Shown here: positions 46,666-58,086 of the stretch, piece after piece
Numbering within the stretch: position 1 is the first letter of the stretch
How the letters are laid out: the number at the start of each line of letters is the position of its first letter
Source of the DNA: Rosa chinensis
Taxonomy: Eukaryota > Streptophyta > Magnoliopsida > Rosales > Rosaceae
Direction: 5' to 3'
Length of the DNA stretch: 64,000 nucleotides
Assembly: GCF_002994745.2 (NCBI RefSeq)
Contig: NC_037091.1
Coordinates: forward strand, 310,001-374,000
Translations under genes and position numbers: made by a program
Notes under the pieces: generated by a model
Seen by the model: the letters and a program-made list of their open reading frames with translations, nothing else
Databases searched by the model: none
What the model was told of the DNA's origin: nothing

Positions 46666-47034
46666 GATCAGAAGTGGACGTCCGCAATTGATCCAAAAGT
46701 GTGGACGCCGCTCACGGAGGCTCATAGCGGCTCTGGTTCTGTCCTCGGAGACCAGGGACACCCCGGACGTGATCGAAGTCAAAATTGGTTTGCCGGTGGA
46801 CTCCTCAGTGATGAGTTCGAAATCGAAATTGGTATGCTCGGAGTTTATGTTGAACTTCCGGCGCAGACCTCCGACTTTGATCACGTTGGCCCTAAATTGG
46901 ATGGCGATCACGTCCTGGGTGTCCCTGGTTTCTGAGAATAGAAGCAGAGCCGCCATCATCGTCGCCTCGAGCCTCCGTGAGCGGCGTCCGCATTTTTGCA
47001 TCAGTTGGCGGACGTCCGCCTGTGATCGGGCCTT
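46664..47034. repeat. Inverted repeat carrying coding-like sequence (unit 1)
   Basis: The left arm contains GTGGACGCCGCTCACGGAGG and the right arm its complement (CCTCCGTGAGCGGCGTCCGC). Between them, on the - strand, lies a stop-free stretch reading TQDVIAIQFRANVIKVGGLR, then RKFNINSEHTNFDFELITEE and STGKPI. The TSITSG end of this peptide lies in the opposite arm. GC content is far above the flanks. I do not recognise the protein. It looks like a gene fragment framed by its own inverted duplicate. Confidence 0.6.
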
Positions 47035-47037
47035 ATA

Positions 47038-47392
47038 TAGAGAGAGGATAAGAAGCGGACGTCTATGCTTTCTCAGCAATCAGGAGCCGACAACAGAGCA
47101 TCTCTTGCCTGACTGAGGTCAAACCTCGATCTTGAGCTTCTTCTTGCCGGTGGACTCGCCGGTTACCAGTTTGCAATCAACCTTGATTGGGCTTGAAGTT
47201 TCGGGTGAGCTCGTTGTCCATAAACTTCGACCTCAATCTCCTTGGCCTTCATCTTCATGGTGAAGTCGTCCGGGATGCCCCTAGCCTCTGCCGGACAAGA
47301 GCCATGCCACTTTCGGTGCCTGATCGTTGAGAAAGTATGAGCGTCAGCACTTTTGCTGCACTGCGGACGTCCGCCTCAGAACGGGCCTATAT
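47038..47392. repeat. Inverted repeat carrying a related coding-like sequence (unit 2)
   Basis: Starts AGAGAGAGGATAAGAAGCGG and ends CGGACGTCCGCCTCAGAACG. GCTTTCTCAGCAATCAGG and CCTGATCGTTGAGAAAG pair near the two ends. The - strand contains pieces DDFTMKMKAKEIEVE and LVTGESTGKKKLKIEV in two frames. The latter resembles LITEESTGKPI of unit 1, so both may derive from one gene family. Confidence 0.55.
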
Positions 47393-47404
47393 ATATATAT
47401 ATAT

Positions 47405-48750
47405 TTTAAAGAGAATTAATGTATCCTGATTAATATATTACTTTCATATATTCGCTAATTTAACTTTAGAGAATTATGAATCATTTCTCTTAATTTGAAA
47501 GGTCTTTTCCCTTTAATCTTTTCCAACTTTAGTAAATGAATTTTGTTAGAGATCAAATAATGACATATATGACACCCGAATCTATCATGTATATTCACTA
47601 TTAAGAGGTAAAGCTGACTCGAGCACAATAATTTCTTTGCGGTTCTTGGATTAGGAGTAATATCACGGGAACATTACTACTTTTCAGCCACCACATGTAC
47701 TAGAGATTGTATAGCTCCTTTATCCTCCTCTTGAAGATGAAAAGTTAGCTAGGTTCAAGTATGTTGGTCGATCATTTTTTATTTTAAGAGGAATTAAAAT
47801 CACTATATTGAACAAACTCTTTGGATTAATGATAAAGTATTACATACATCAGAGTCTAAACTCCAAAAAAAAAAAAAAAATTGTCGTTATCTAATTATCT
47901 GACTGAAAGTAAATCCATAAAAATAACACTCGTTAAAGATTGGGCAGTACACACTTATTCAGTATGTACATCACTCTTAACTGACCAATGAATAACTAAA
48001 CATCATTAGTCCTTCATTCGCATAATAACATATGACAAAGTTCGAAAATTGTGGTATTAGAATTCAAGTGAAATCCGAGGGTAGATTGCAACAAAATTTC
48101 CTCTTGCCATGCCATATATTGTGTACATGACATGCCCGATCAGGCCCAAGCAGCGGACGAAGAGTGAAACGACACTGCAAAAGGCCAAAGCAAAGCACCT
48201 CACCTTGCTTCACCCCGCAGGTTGCTGAAAGCACCTAAAGCTCTGGTCTCAAAGGTGTAGCTATATACGGGCTCCGCTGGGCTATAGCCCACCTGAAATT
48301 TTGAAAAAACATTAATTCATAGCTTAATTTTAGTTTAAAAAAATAAATATTAAAAAATAGCCCACTTCAAATTTCTAAAGTTAGCCCATATGTTAATTTT
48401 TTTGGGTCACATCTATGTTATTTCTTTGCTTGAAATATTTGATGGTGTTTTATTTTCTATTATGCTTTAAGAGACATATTCGCATAAAAAGCTTTCTCTT
48501 TTTTAGGTAAATTAGGTCAAAATAAGAGTTGGCTGAGAATTATGACAAAAAAAAAAAATTTGTTCTATTCAAGAGCACAAGATAAAATTGGAGTAGATAT
48601 GTTCTCTTGTCTTAGACTTTTGTTATCGAATTTCTATCAAATGTTATGATGTTGATTTTTTTTTTTTGAAAGGGATGATGTTGATTTTTTTGGATCAGTT
48701 AGCTATTTGATTATTTAATACGTAATTAATATATGATGTGGTTTAATTTA
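47405..48750. other. AT-rich spacer, partly an outer TIR element flank
   Basis: No gene. From about 48258 (GGTGTAGCTATATACGGGC) the sequence resembles the complement of about 53392-53432 (TAGCTCCACCATTG). A decayed outer element may therefore enclose the one at 48751-53302. Confidence 0.4.
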
Positions 48751-49119
48751 GGGGAAATGATCAGTTACCCAATTTCAGCTTAAAAATTGCCTACTTGCTC
48801 CACTAAGAGTTTTTAAACCCCATTTACCCCAAATACTCTAACAGATTATTTCCCTATTACCCAATTAATTCTTTTTTTATTTATTTTTTGGACTTTTTGC
48901 CCTCTCTTTCTTTCTCACTTAGAGAGAGAAGTCGTCTGATACCTTGCCGGACTCCGGTGACCAGTAGCCGGCCACCGACTCCGGTGACGGGAATCCGACA
49001 GCAGGTTACCGGAATCCGGAGACCGATCACAAGAATCCGGCTACCGGATTCCGGCGTCTGAATTTATTGCCCCCGAATAATACCCAGTTACAATATTATT
49101 GCTCCCCAATAATCATATT

Positions 49120-52100
49120 TGTCACGCCCCTGATTTTATACACAATAAAAATCGATATATAACTCTATAATTATATATGCGTGAACGTTCAGTCATCAAT
49201 ACAAAATACTTAGAAACTTTTTCCCTTTTAACCCCAGTACATATTGATGCCCTGAACCCACAATTCCAATATTGACTCGCTCCACAGAGTCACATAATAC
49301 ACGAGCTTATGAATTAAATTGTCAACAACAAAATAAAACGTAAATGCTCATCAGAGCTCACTACAAGCGGAAGTCTTTATAATGTTAAAGTCACAAAATT
49401 GACTTCTTACCGTTAAGCTGCAAGCACGCTAACTCAGCATCAGCCACGATTAACCTGACTTGCAGAAATAACCCCTACACCGTTGGAATGGTGTACCGGG
49501 TTGCCACACAACAAATCCAGTAAGCTTTTGCAAGCCCGTATGAGTAAACTCAAAATCACAAAGCAAAACACATTTCTTAAGTTACCCCAACCTAAACAAC
49601 GATAAGCATACATCTCACACCTTCAGCCATCTGCTTCACTCTTCCAGCTCATGCTTACGTAGGTCAATCGTAACTAAATTACATGCTCAGATTCTCAACC
49701 TAGCATCTCATTACACATTAAATCAAACAAGACTTCCTCAAGCAATGTTTGATGCCATTCTAACGCGCTACAGCGAATTCCAAATCACACTCATCCCTCC
49801 CCCCCTCGGAGCTTTTTGTCATCAACATGACATCAAGGTGAAAACAATGAATCACCTTCCTATCCTCACACAGAACACAATCGTCACCACTATGGTCTTC
49901 AAGATAAATCAAACCATCAATCAATCAAATCAAGAAGAAAACAAGGTAATCACAATTAAAAACAAGCAAAACAATTCATGGTAACCCCTGCATATAATTT
50001 AGTTCAGGAGGTCACACTAAGTCAAGCAATTCAAATCATAGTAGTCATCATAATCCCACACTCTGACGTCTGTAGGTAGCCTTGACCATCACAGCAGTCC
50101 TCTTGATCTTTGTTAACTTAATAACAATTCAACTCTGCTACCGAGCTGTCATCACACTGATCATCACACAGATAGCCATCATCCTACTGATCATCACACA
50201 GATAGGGATCATCCAACCAATCATCACACAGATATCGCTAGTCATCACACAGATAGTGATCATTACACATATTCATCACACAAATATCGCCGGTCATCAC
50301 ACATATAGCGATCATCAAACTAATCATCACACAGATATCGTTGGTCATCACATAGATAGCGATCATCCAACTAATCATCACACAGATATCGCCAGTCATC
50401 ACACAAATATCGATCATCCAACTAATCATCACACAAATATTGCAATCATCACACAGATAGCGATCATCACACATATTCATCACACAGATATCGTCGGTCA
50501 TCACACAGATAGCGATCATCACATAGATTCATTGCTAGTCATCACACAGATAGCAATCATCACACAAATATTCCTACACAAGCTACACAGATATTTCTAC
50601 ACAAACTTTACATGACAATCATAACAAAGATTCATCATACTGATGTCATCGATTCATCACACAGATATTCCTACACAAGCTATCATATCTTAAATCTCAC
50701 TTAAGACGGTCATACTAGATCCATGGTATCTCAGCACATGATATCCTACAATCACAACTCAATACACAATTTCATCAGTCATCACCCAGATAGCAATCAT
50801 CCAACTCATCACACAGATTCCACCAATATATATATATATATATATCATGCAAATATATATATATATATATATACATGATCATCCACTCAGGAATGCCACT
50901 AATGCCACTATAGTCACAGTTAATCCCATAACTCCAAGACAATATGGTAAACCCGTTCGTGAATGAACATCGTGAGATTACTCACCTCGAAACTCCTGCT
51001 GCGTCTTCAATACAGAACAAAGCAGCCAACCCTCAAAACGACCGTCCAAGAATACTTCGTCAAGTACCTAATCACAATCGGTTTCCACTTAGTAATAATT
51101 CACAAACGATTTAAGTCCGAAACCCCTGTTTTGAACTAAAATCCCCAAAGTGACCCCAATCGAGGCGAAACCACATCCGAGACCACCCAATGTCTCCGGA
51201 ATACTTCTACGATCTATATGCCGAAACCACAAGTCGATCGAACGCTCGAATCCTCACGGATTGAAACATCGAACGGTCCGAAACCGTAAAAACTCTAACA
51301 TGCTCATACGATCTCCAAAAATTACAAACAATATATCAAAATGCTCGTATCGACGAGTAGATCGAACTCAGGAATAGAAACTATCCCTGAGGTGGCCGGA
51401 AACCGCCGGAAAACACCACCACAGTGGCTGCACCACCGCCGGACCAAACTCAGAATTTGACAAAACTCCCAACACTAAAGTTCTTCATCTCAACTCCAAT
51501 TTAAACTTTCATAACTACACCAAAGTCCAAATCATAGCCGTTTGGCCGGAATTTACCTCGCAAAATTTGAAATTCGATAAACCCTAGAATTTCAAAGCTT
51601 CGATTCGTCCTCCACAAGTGAAATCGTCCCAAGCCGCTTTAGGAGAAGCATCAATGTCCTATGGGCTTCAAAAGCCCTCAAGAAACACCAGCAATGGTGG
51701 CCGGAATCGGAAGTTCACATTTGGGTCCGACGCAGCTCCGCTGCCAAACTTCTCGACCTTGCACTGCCCTCCACAGCTCATTTCATGCTCCAATTGTTCC
51801 ACAGACCTCAAGAGGGGATTGAGGCGAAGAGAACCCATTTTGAATTGCGTCATATGGTGGCCGGAGGAGGGAGAACGAAGCCGGTGAAAATGGAGAGGCG
51901 ACTTGGGCTCGGGGAGAGAGAAAACAGAGCTGGGTTTCCGTTTTTGGAAATCTTGCCTTATTTGCAATTTCCGGAAATTTTCGTCCTTTTATACCAAAAT
52001 GGAAAGTTTTTCCTAAGCCCATAACTTCTTCATACGAACTCCGATTCTCGCGTTCCGCATGTCAACGAACTCGTATCGACGCGCTCTACAACTTTCGTGA

Positions 52101-52287
52101 AGGAAGTTTTAGGAGAATCCCAACAAATAAAAAGTCAACCCTTGCGCCCCCCCTAAATGACGCTTCCTGAATAATTATTCGCCCGAAACACTTCCGCTCC
52201 ATCCACAAGCCACGAAACCGTTCGATGCCCACAATTTAAATTCCGGAAAATCTTCGAAAAATAAATACTAATTTCCGGGGCATCACA
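49120..52287 (+). mobile_element. 3.17-kb solo LTR (Ty3/gypsy, probably Del/Tekay type)
   Basis: Begins TGTCACGCCCCTGATTTTAT and ends CCGGGGCATCACA, so it has TG...CA termini. ATATT flanks it at 49115-49119 and 52288-52292, a perfect 5-bp target-site duplication. No gag-pol domain lies between. Long LTRs with this kind of start are typical of plant Tekay-type chromoviruses; the lineage is an inference from the termini and length. It splits the minisatellite of the host TIR element. Open frames inside it, including 51618-51967, have no known domain. Confidence 0.85.
50155..50660. repeat. Minisatellite inside the solo LTR (ATCATCACACAGATA units)
   Basis: About 20 imperfect units of ATCATCACACAGATAKCGAT-like sequence, spaced about 23-28 bp. 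They generate spurious His/Thr/Ile-rich frames on the + strand and Cys/Met/Asp-rich frames on the - strand. Confidence 0.9.
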
Positions 52288-52503
52288 ATATTATTGCCCC
52301 CCAATACTCATATTATTGCCTCTCAATAATCATATTATTGCCCTCCCAGTTAAATGCATAAACTCCCTAAACAAAAATGAATACACTACAAGCACAATTG
52401 ATCAATTTATATACATATTATTGCCCCCCAATAATCTTATTATTGCCTCAATAAATATTTATTTGCCCCCCAGTAATATTATTATTACCTCCCAATAATC
52501 TTG

Positions 52504-52740
52504 TTATTGCCACGAATACCCACTCATGTTGTTTAAGGCTTGTTGGAACCAACTGGCATTTGGTGAGAACATGGAGTTTGAATCAATATTTAATGCGACA
52601 CCATATAACATCCCAGTGTCCCTATTTACTAGTTGAGTATACCAATTTCCAGATGTAGTATTAGAGAACACTACCGTAGGTTGACTACCCAATCCTCCGC
52701 CGTGAAATTCAAACGCTGGAAGGCCATCAATTTCCACGAT
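52504..52740 (-). pseudogene. Gene-like fragment in the TIR element (unknown protein)
   Basis: A 77-residue frame reading VEIDGLPAFEFHGGGLGSQP, TVVFSNTTSGNWYTQLVNRD and FSPNASWFQQALNNMSGYSW. Composition is that of a folded protein and unlike chance frames nearby. I cannot name the family. The frame has no intact start context and stops at the minisatellite, so it is a fragment, probably captured by the element. Confidence 0.4.
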
Positions 52741-52752
52741 CTGATCTAGGGG

Positions 52753-53025
52753 CTATCCTCCATCCGACGGCTGTGGCTCATGTGGAAGCACCTTGTCCCG
52801 ACGACTAGGACAAACAACCCTATCCTGAACGCCGCCGCCATGATCCACATAATCGCCCGGCCATGACCCACATAATCGCGCCGGGCCTATCCTCCATTCG
52901 ACAGCTGTAGCTCGTGTGGAAGCACCTCGTCCTGGCTACGAGGACAAACAACCCTATCCTGATCATCGCTGCCATGATTGACATAATCGTGCTGCCATGA
53001 TCCACATAATCGCGCCGGCTGCTCG
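52753..53025. repeat. 134-bp tandem duplication
   Basis: Two copies beginning CTATCCTCCAT at 52753 and 52887, diverged by scattered changes. Both contain GGACAAACAACCCTATCCTG and CATGATCCACATAATCGC. Confidence 0.85.
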
Positions 53026-53308
53026 TGGAAAACAACGCCACATAAGCTCTCATTCCTAGAAAACGACGTCGGCTGAAAGTTCAGGAAGATTACACTGGAA
53101 GACGAAATCGGACAGGTCAAGACATTAAGGTCTGATGCTCCAACGAGGAGGAGAGAGAGAGAGAGACAGAAGAGTGTAATTTATTAATAAAAATGAGGGC
53201 GAAATTGTCAATATATGTTAGATTGGGTAAATGGAATTAAAAACTCTTAGTGGAGTAAGTGGGTAATTTTGAAGCTGAAATTGGGTAAGTGGTCACGGCC
53301 CCAATTTA

Positions 53309-54170
53309 AGGAAAGAATAAAAAATGTTACTAGTAAAACTTAGGGGAAAAAAGTTTTTAAGCGTTAGTAAACTTTTATTAAATTTTTTTTTTTAGCCTAT
53401 CCCATTTTAAAATCCTAGCTCCACCATTGTCTCGTCCCCCGATCCTCCCTCAGGCTCTAATCAATGCTTCTAAACTTCCTTTTAAAACCTGAAATGTTGA
53501 CGTATGAGTCATTATTAGTTAACGCGTGAGTCATTAGGAGAATATGTGTATTCATTAGTTCTATTATAAAAGTTGGTTTCCAATATTGGTTTGTACTAAC
53601 ATAATACAAGTGTAGTACAATATGGTTGTATACCCCTTACACAATTGTGAATAATATCGAAGCATTTTCACTCACAAATATTTTCTCTTTTCCATCTCAA
53701 TATTTGACTAGAATAAATCAGTTGTCCGCCAGTTGCATAGGCAAGAATAGAGGGTCACCTCAACCAACAATAGGTCATACAATGCAAATATAACCAAACC
53801 TGCATGACCAAGCTCACCACAACATCGCTGTACCACCCTTACCATGAAGGTCAAGCTCCTCATCATGGAACCTCAACCACGATATACACATTGGTGCCCA
53901 AAGATATTCGACGAACATGCCACGCCCTAGAATAATCCCCGTTGAAGAAAGCTGTAAAAACAATTGAAGACTAGTCACGTCGCCTGATGAGCAAACCTTA
54001 GTAAAGCCTTTCATTTTCTTTTTTTTTTCTTTGAAATTTTAGACTCTGGATAAGTACTCCATTATCAGACTATTAGTATATGTTATGACACACATAAGTT
54101 AATTTGGAGTGTCGATCAGTTCGTGTTAGTGCAGTGTCTTTATGTTGTATGTTCTTTCATATATTGTGTT
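53309..54170. other. Spacer between the TIR element and the TRIM
   Basis: No gene recognised. A - strand frame at 53814-54014 has no known domain. Confidence 0.45.
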
Positions 54171-54175
54171 AAATA

Positions 54176-54511
54176 TGTTGAGATTATAGATCGCACATGG
54201 GAAAATGAGACATTGCCTATGAGTTTATAAGGGTTTGGGCCACTCCATCCATTACCAATTGGTTTTAGATGTGAACCCCAGATTACTTTATCATGGTATC
54301 AGAGCGGGTTATCCCACGTGTGAATGCTTAATAGCCATACGGGCTCCACGTCACCCAATATATGTTGTCCACATGTATGGCTTGAAAATTCGCCACACGT
54401 GCGGGGCGTGTTGAGATTATAGATCCCATATGGGAAAATAGTTTATAAGGGTTTGAGCCACTCCATCCATTGCCAATTGGTTTTGGATATGAACCCCAGA
54501 TTACTTTATCA
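54176..54511 (+). mobile_element. Complete TRIM retrotransposon (336 bp), same family as 7888-8240
   Basis: LTRs at 54176-54293 and 54409-54511, both TGTTGAGATTATAGATC to TTACTTTATCA. A TGGTATCAGAGCGGG primer-binding site at 54294-54308 matches initiator tRNA-Met. The polypurine-like GTGCGGGGCG precedes the second LTR. AAATA flanks it at 54171-54175 and 54512-54516. The second LTR has a short internal deletion (GAGACATTGCCTATGA missing). No protein. Confidence 0.95.
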
Positions 54512-54516
54512 AAATA

Positions 54517-54949
54517 AATAACTCTAATTTTTATTTATTTAATCGTGTCAAATGACTTCACCTTAGTTTTAACGGTTTGACCTTCTATAATCATGTGGTG
54601 TTCCAGTTAAATTGTTTGATCCCGCTTATATTATAAACTGAAAAATTAAAATTAAAATTTTGTTATATCTAAATTGAACACTTGACCTTTTCAAAAAAAA
54701 AAAAAAAATCGAACTCTTGACTTGATTATGTACAATAGTAGAATTAGAAAAGATAATCCTATGACCTTTTGTTATATCATTTATTGAACTTGTTCGTCTA
54801 AAAAGATTCTGATTCACAAGTATGGTAAATAAGACTTATCACATTTTTGACGTAAGACAAACCAAGGACTATCAAGTTCCAGAATAATGACTTTCAAAAA
54901 ATGGAGTTCAAGATCAAACCCGAAATCTGATTTGCATTACGATTGTACT
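54517..54949. other. AT-rich spacer before the Tat element
   Basis: No gene or bounded repeat seen; a poly(A) run lies at about 54694-54707. Confidence 0.5.
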
Positions 54950-55431
54950 TACCTAGGGATTTGCCAAGCATAATTAGCTACAATGAGCCACGCTCATATT
55001 GCCGCCAGCAGTACCAATAACTGTCAAAGGTATGACCTACGGAAACACAGCCAAGCAGGCTATCGTTTGAGTTCCGGTCTAGCCCGAGATCACTGCTGAC
55101 GCGCCGCCACGCGCACCAAGATCACTTCGCTAAAAGCATCAAAAGCTGGGAACTGAAGCATATTAGTCCCACATCGAAAACAAGGAAGAGACCAGTCTCT
55201 TCCCCCACCTATAAAAGGTCCACTCCTCTCTCCTCAGTAATTACGCATTTACTACTTACCTAACGTTATTTTCGCCAACCGCGGTCTCCCTCTGACGCCC
55301 TTTGTATTTCATTTGACAGATAGCAAAGGAAAATTAGGATAACACAAGTAGCGATTCGCCCCTCGAACAAGCGTTGACCAAGGTTTAGATATCGCTGAAT
55401 CTTAGACATTAACATTGGCGCCATCTGTGGG
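54950..55431 (+). mobile_element. 5' LTR end (U3/R/U5) and primer-binding site of the Tat-type element
   Basis: The LTR ends ...ATTAACA at 55414 and is followed by TTGGCGCCATCTGTGGG (55415-55431), the primer-binding site characteristic of this lineage. A TATA box TATAAAAG lies at 55210-55217. The left LTR border is not defined (somewhere in 54950-55030), because the 3' LTR lies beyond the window. Confidence 0.65.
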
Positions 55432-55470
55432 AATCCTTGAGCAAAATGTCATCCCATCATAACAATCACC

Positions 55471-56818
55471 ATGACTAACAGTAGCGAGAGAAATGCTGAA
55501 GAGCAAGCGGACCGTCCGTCAACCCCCAACCCACCAACCATTCAACACTCCCGTCAACCCTAGCAGGGAACCGCAAGCCACCCCCCAAATCCCACAATTG
55601 AAACTACAACGGAGGCTCATCCAGGAGGCAGTCACTGCCCACCAGGCTAGGACCTCGCTGCTATGTACATATGAGCTGGTATTGGCGTATCTCCACAAAG
55701 CAAACAAGGAGCGCGAACAGGATTGCAGGGAAAAGGCAGAAGCTCAGAAGCAAGTGGCCACGCTTATGTCAAGGTTCGACGAGCTAAAGAAGGCGCTGGA
55801 GGCAAACGCTAACCCAGCGCAGAGCAAACAATCACAGAGTACCAGACGTAGTCGACCCAACACCGAAAGATTGGTACCCGCACCAATCATACAGATGCAA
55901 GTATCGCTGAACCCATCCGAACTGTTGGGAATGGGTCCTCCACCCCCACCACGATTGATGATCGAGCAAGAAGCGGAATCACAACCGAGCACCATCCGCC
56001 CCCGCAACCAGAGCAAGAACCGAGGGGCAACCCGCCTGCCCCTAGGCTGGAGCTAGCCCAGTGGAATCTCCAGGCAGGGCCCACTGCCGACACAACCACA
56101 CTGATCTTGGAAAGGATGCAGCAATTAGAGCAAAGGCTACTCCGGGCCGAGGCAGGTGCCCCAGTGCCAATTCAAAACCCGCTCTTCACGTCAAGGCCAG
56201 GACCATTCACCGCAAGGATCCTGCAGGCCGTTAGGCCAGCACATGCAAAAACACCAAAGATGCCATAGTATAGAGGCCTGATTGACCCCTTCGTCCACAT
56301 GGACACCTTCAAGAAAGTCACCAACAATAAGGGCTTCGATGACGCCACCCTCTGCCACTTTTCAGTGAGACATTCGATAGTGAGGCGATGAGTTGGTTCT
56401 TTGAGTGCCCGTCGGGGTCCATCGACTCATTTTATGCACTGTCAAACGCTTTCTTGTCACAGTTCATCCTGTTGGCTGCCAGACATCACAACACAAGGCA
56501 ATTGTTCAGCGTCAAGCAGGGCGTAGAGGAAACATTGAAGGCATTTGTCACTAGGTGGAGAGCGGCAACATCTTGGTACCGCAACCTCAACAGAACGATG
56601 GCACTAGCAGCCTTTAAGCAAGGACTTATAAAGGGACCATTTCTCTATCATCTTAACTACAATCATCCAAACGCCGCGTATGACCATGTTATGGGTGAGG
56701 CCGTCCTCCACGCGCAGGCAGAATTCATCACATACGGAGAAACCCCGCCACCTAGATTCTCAAAAGCCAGCGAAGTCCACTTAGCCTTCCTCCAGTCAGC
56801 AAGAAACTGCTAGTAAAA
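55471..56818 (+). pseudogene. gag of a Tat-lineage Ty3/gypsy element, frameshifted
   Basis: The frame opens at ATG 55471 (MTNSSERNAEEQADRPS) and stops at about 55562. It resumes in another frame with a coiled-coil-like region (NKEREQDCREKAEAQKQVAT), then after 56055 in a third frame, where FTARILQAVRPAHAKTPKMP introduces the capsid domain. The Retrotrans_gag core is clear at 56388-56810 (SGSIDSFYALSNAFLSQFIL, VKQGVEETLKAFVTRW, LAAFKQGLIKGPF). It would form the particle core. At least three frameshifts and stops break it. Confidence 0.85.
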
Positions 56819-56961
56819 CCCCTGCCACACTGCCGGCTGACAAAAAGAGAGAATGGCAGCAAAACAACCACCAAAGCAAGCGGCAAAAGGAGCAACATTA
56901 TCACAAGGGCAATTGCTCACCCCACAGAGATAATCGCAACAGGCAGGCCCAACGGTATGCA

Positions 56962-57509
56962 GTGTTCACAGTCCTCATGGCCTCATATGAAGAAATATAC
57001 GATCAATGCAAGGATCAAATCCCACCACCACCACTAAGAAAATATCCTAGGCTGGGCAAACCGAGAAACATAAGCAAGTGGTGCAAATACCACGAGGACA
57101 TCGGTCACAACACCAACAACTGCAACGCTCTTAAAACGACAAGCTGGAGCAATTCAAAGTGCGACAATCACCGCCAGTAGTAGCCAATATTGAGCCTATG
57201 CGCTGCATCAACACCATCGACGGCGGTGCCCCTATCACCAACATGTCTCATAGGGCAAGAAAGCATTATGCACGCGCCAACCACCCCAAAGAAGTCTGCA
57301 ACATCCGCTATGAGAGGTCCGCTAAGCTATCAAGATCTGGGTGGGAACCCATAACCTTTTCTGAAGAAGAAGAGCGGGGAGTACATCTCCCCCACGACGA
57401 TCCATTCTTGATCGACGCGATGCTCGATAAATGGTCCGTCAGTAGATTCCTCGTTGACAGCGGATCCGCTGTCAATGTCATCTTTAATAGCTGCTACAAC
57501 CAATTCTAG
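56962..57509 (+). pseudogene. Nucleocapsid-like and aspartic protease region of the Tat element
   Basis: The sequence WCKYHEDIGHNTNNCNALK (about 57080-57140) is the single zinc-knuckle-like block of this lineage. A frame change near 57170 leads to the protease region, with ITFSEEEERGVHLPHDDPFL and the active-site block FLVDSGSAVNVIF (DSG in place of the usual DTG/DNG). A stop at 57507-57509 ends the frame soon after the active site. Confidence 0.8.
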
Positions 57510-58086
57510 CATAACAGAAAGCTACTCAAGGATCACGAGCCACTACTCAGCTTCTTCGGCGACGTCACACAACCACTAGGTTCTGAGTACATGCGCCTAG
57601 GCATCAGCACTAACCCATGCACGGCGAAGGTGCATACAGAATTTATTGTGGTCGATTGCTTCAGTTCTTACAATGCCATCATCGGCAGACTAGAGCTCAA
57701 CAAGTTGAAGTGCATCATCGCCGGATATATGCTTCTCATGAAGTTCCCTACACCCAAAGGCACAGGTTGTGTGAAGGGAAGCCAACAGCTAGCGCGGGAG
57801 TGCAACTCAACAACTGTAGCGCGATCAACATAGAGCCATGAGATTCTAACAATGGGAAATCATGTGCCGCTGAAGGATGCAATTGAAGACCCTAGGGATG
57901 GCGAGGAGAAGTATGTAAAAAAATGAACCTATCAACCCAGAAACATCCTTACAGGTCGTCAGCATCTCTGACGAATACCCTAAGCGGACGGTCTGCATCA
58001 GCGCTCAGCTTGCCCCCGAGATAGCGGCGAAACTCACACAATTTCTACAGGATAACGCCGTTGTATTCACATGGTCCTATGTCGAT

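Larger units (their letters stand above)
48751..53302. mobile_element. TIR element with minisatellite cargo, interrupted by a solo LTR
   Basis: Left terminus GGGGAAATGATCAGTTACCC and right terminus GGGTAAGTGGTCACGGCCCC. The inverted repeats continue inward for about 80 bp (CACTAAGAGTTTTTAA against TTAAAAACTCTTAGTG). AATTTA flanks it at 48745-48750 and 53303-53308. Without the solo LTR it is about 1.38 kb. It holds GGTGACC-rich sequence (48945-49060), an ATTATTGCCCCCCAATAAT minisatellite (49070-49119 and 52288-52510), and a gene-like fragment at 52504-52740. No transposase. Confidence 0.85.

Noticed and set aside
50082..50615. 177-codon His/Thr/Ile-rich frame and its antisense Cys/Met/Asp-rich partner
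   Set aside because: Both are translations of the minisatellite inside the solo LTR.
51618..52024. Overlapping frames on both strands near the right end of the solo LTR
   Set aside because: No recognisable domain, and the location within an LTR makes a host gene unlikely.
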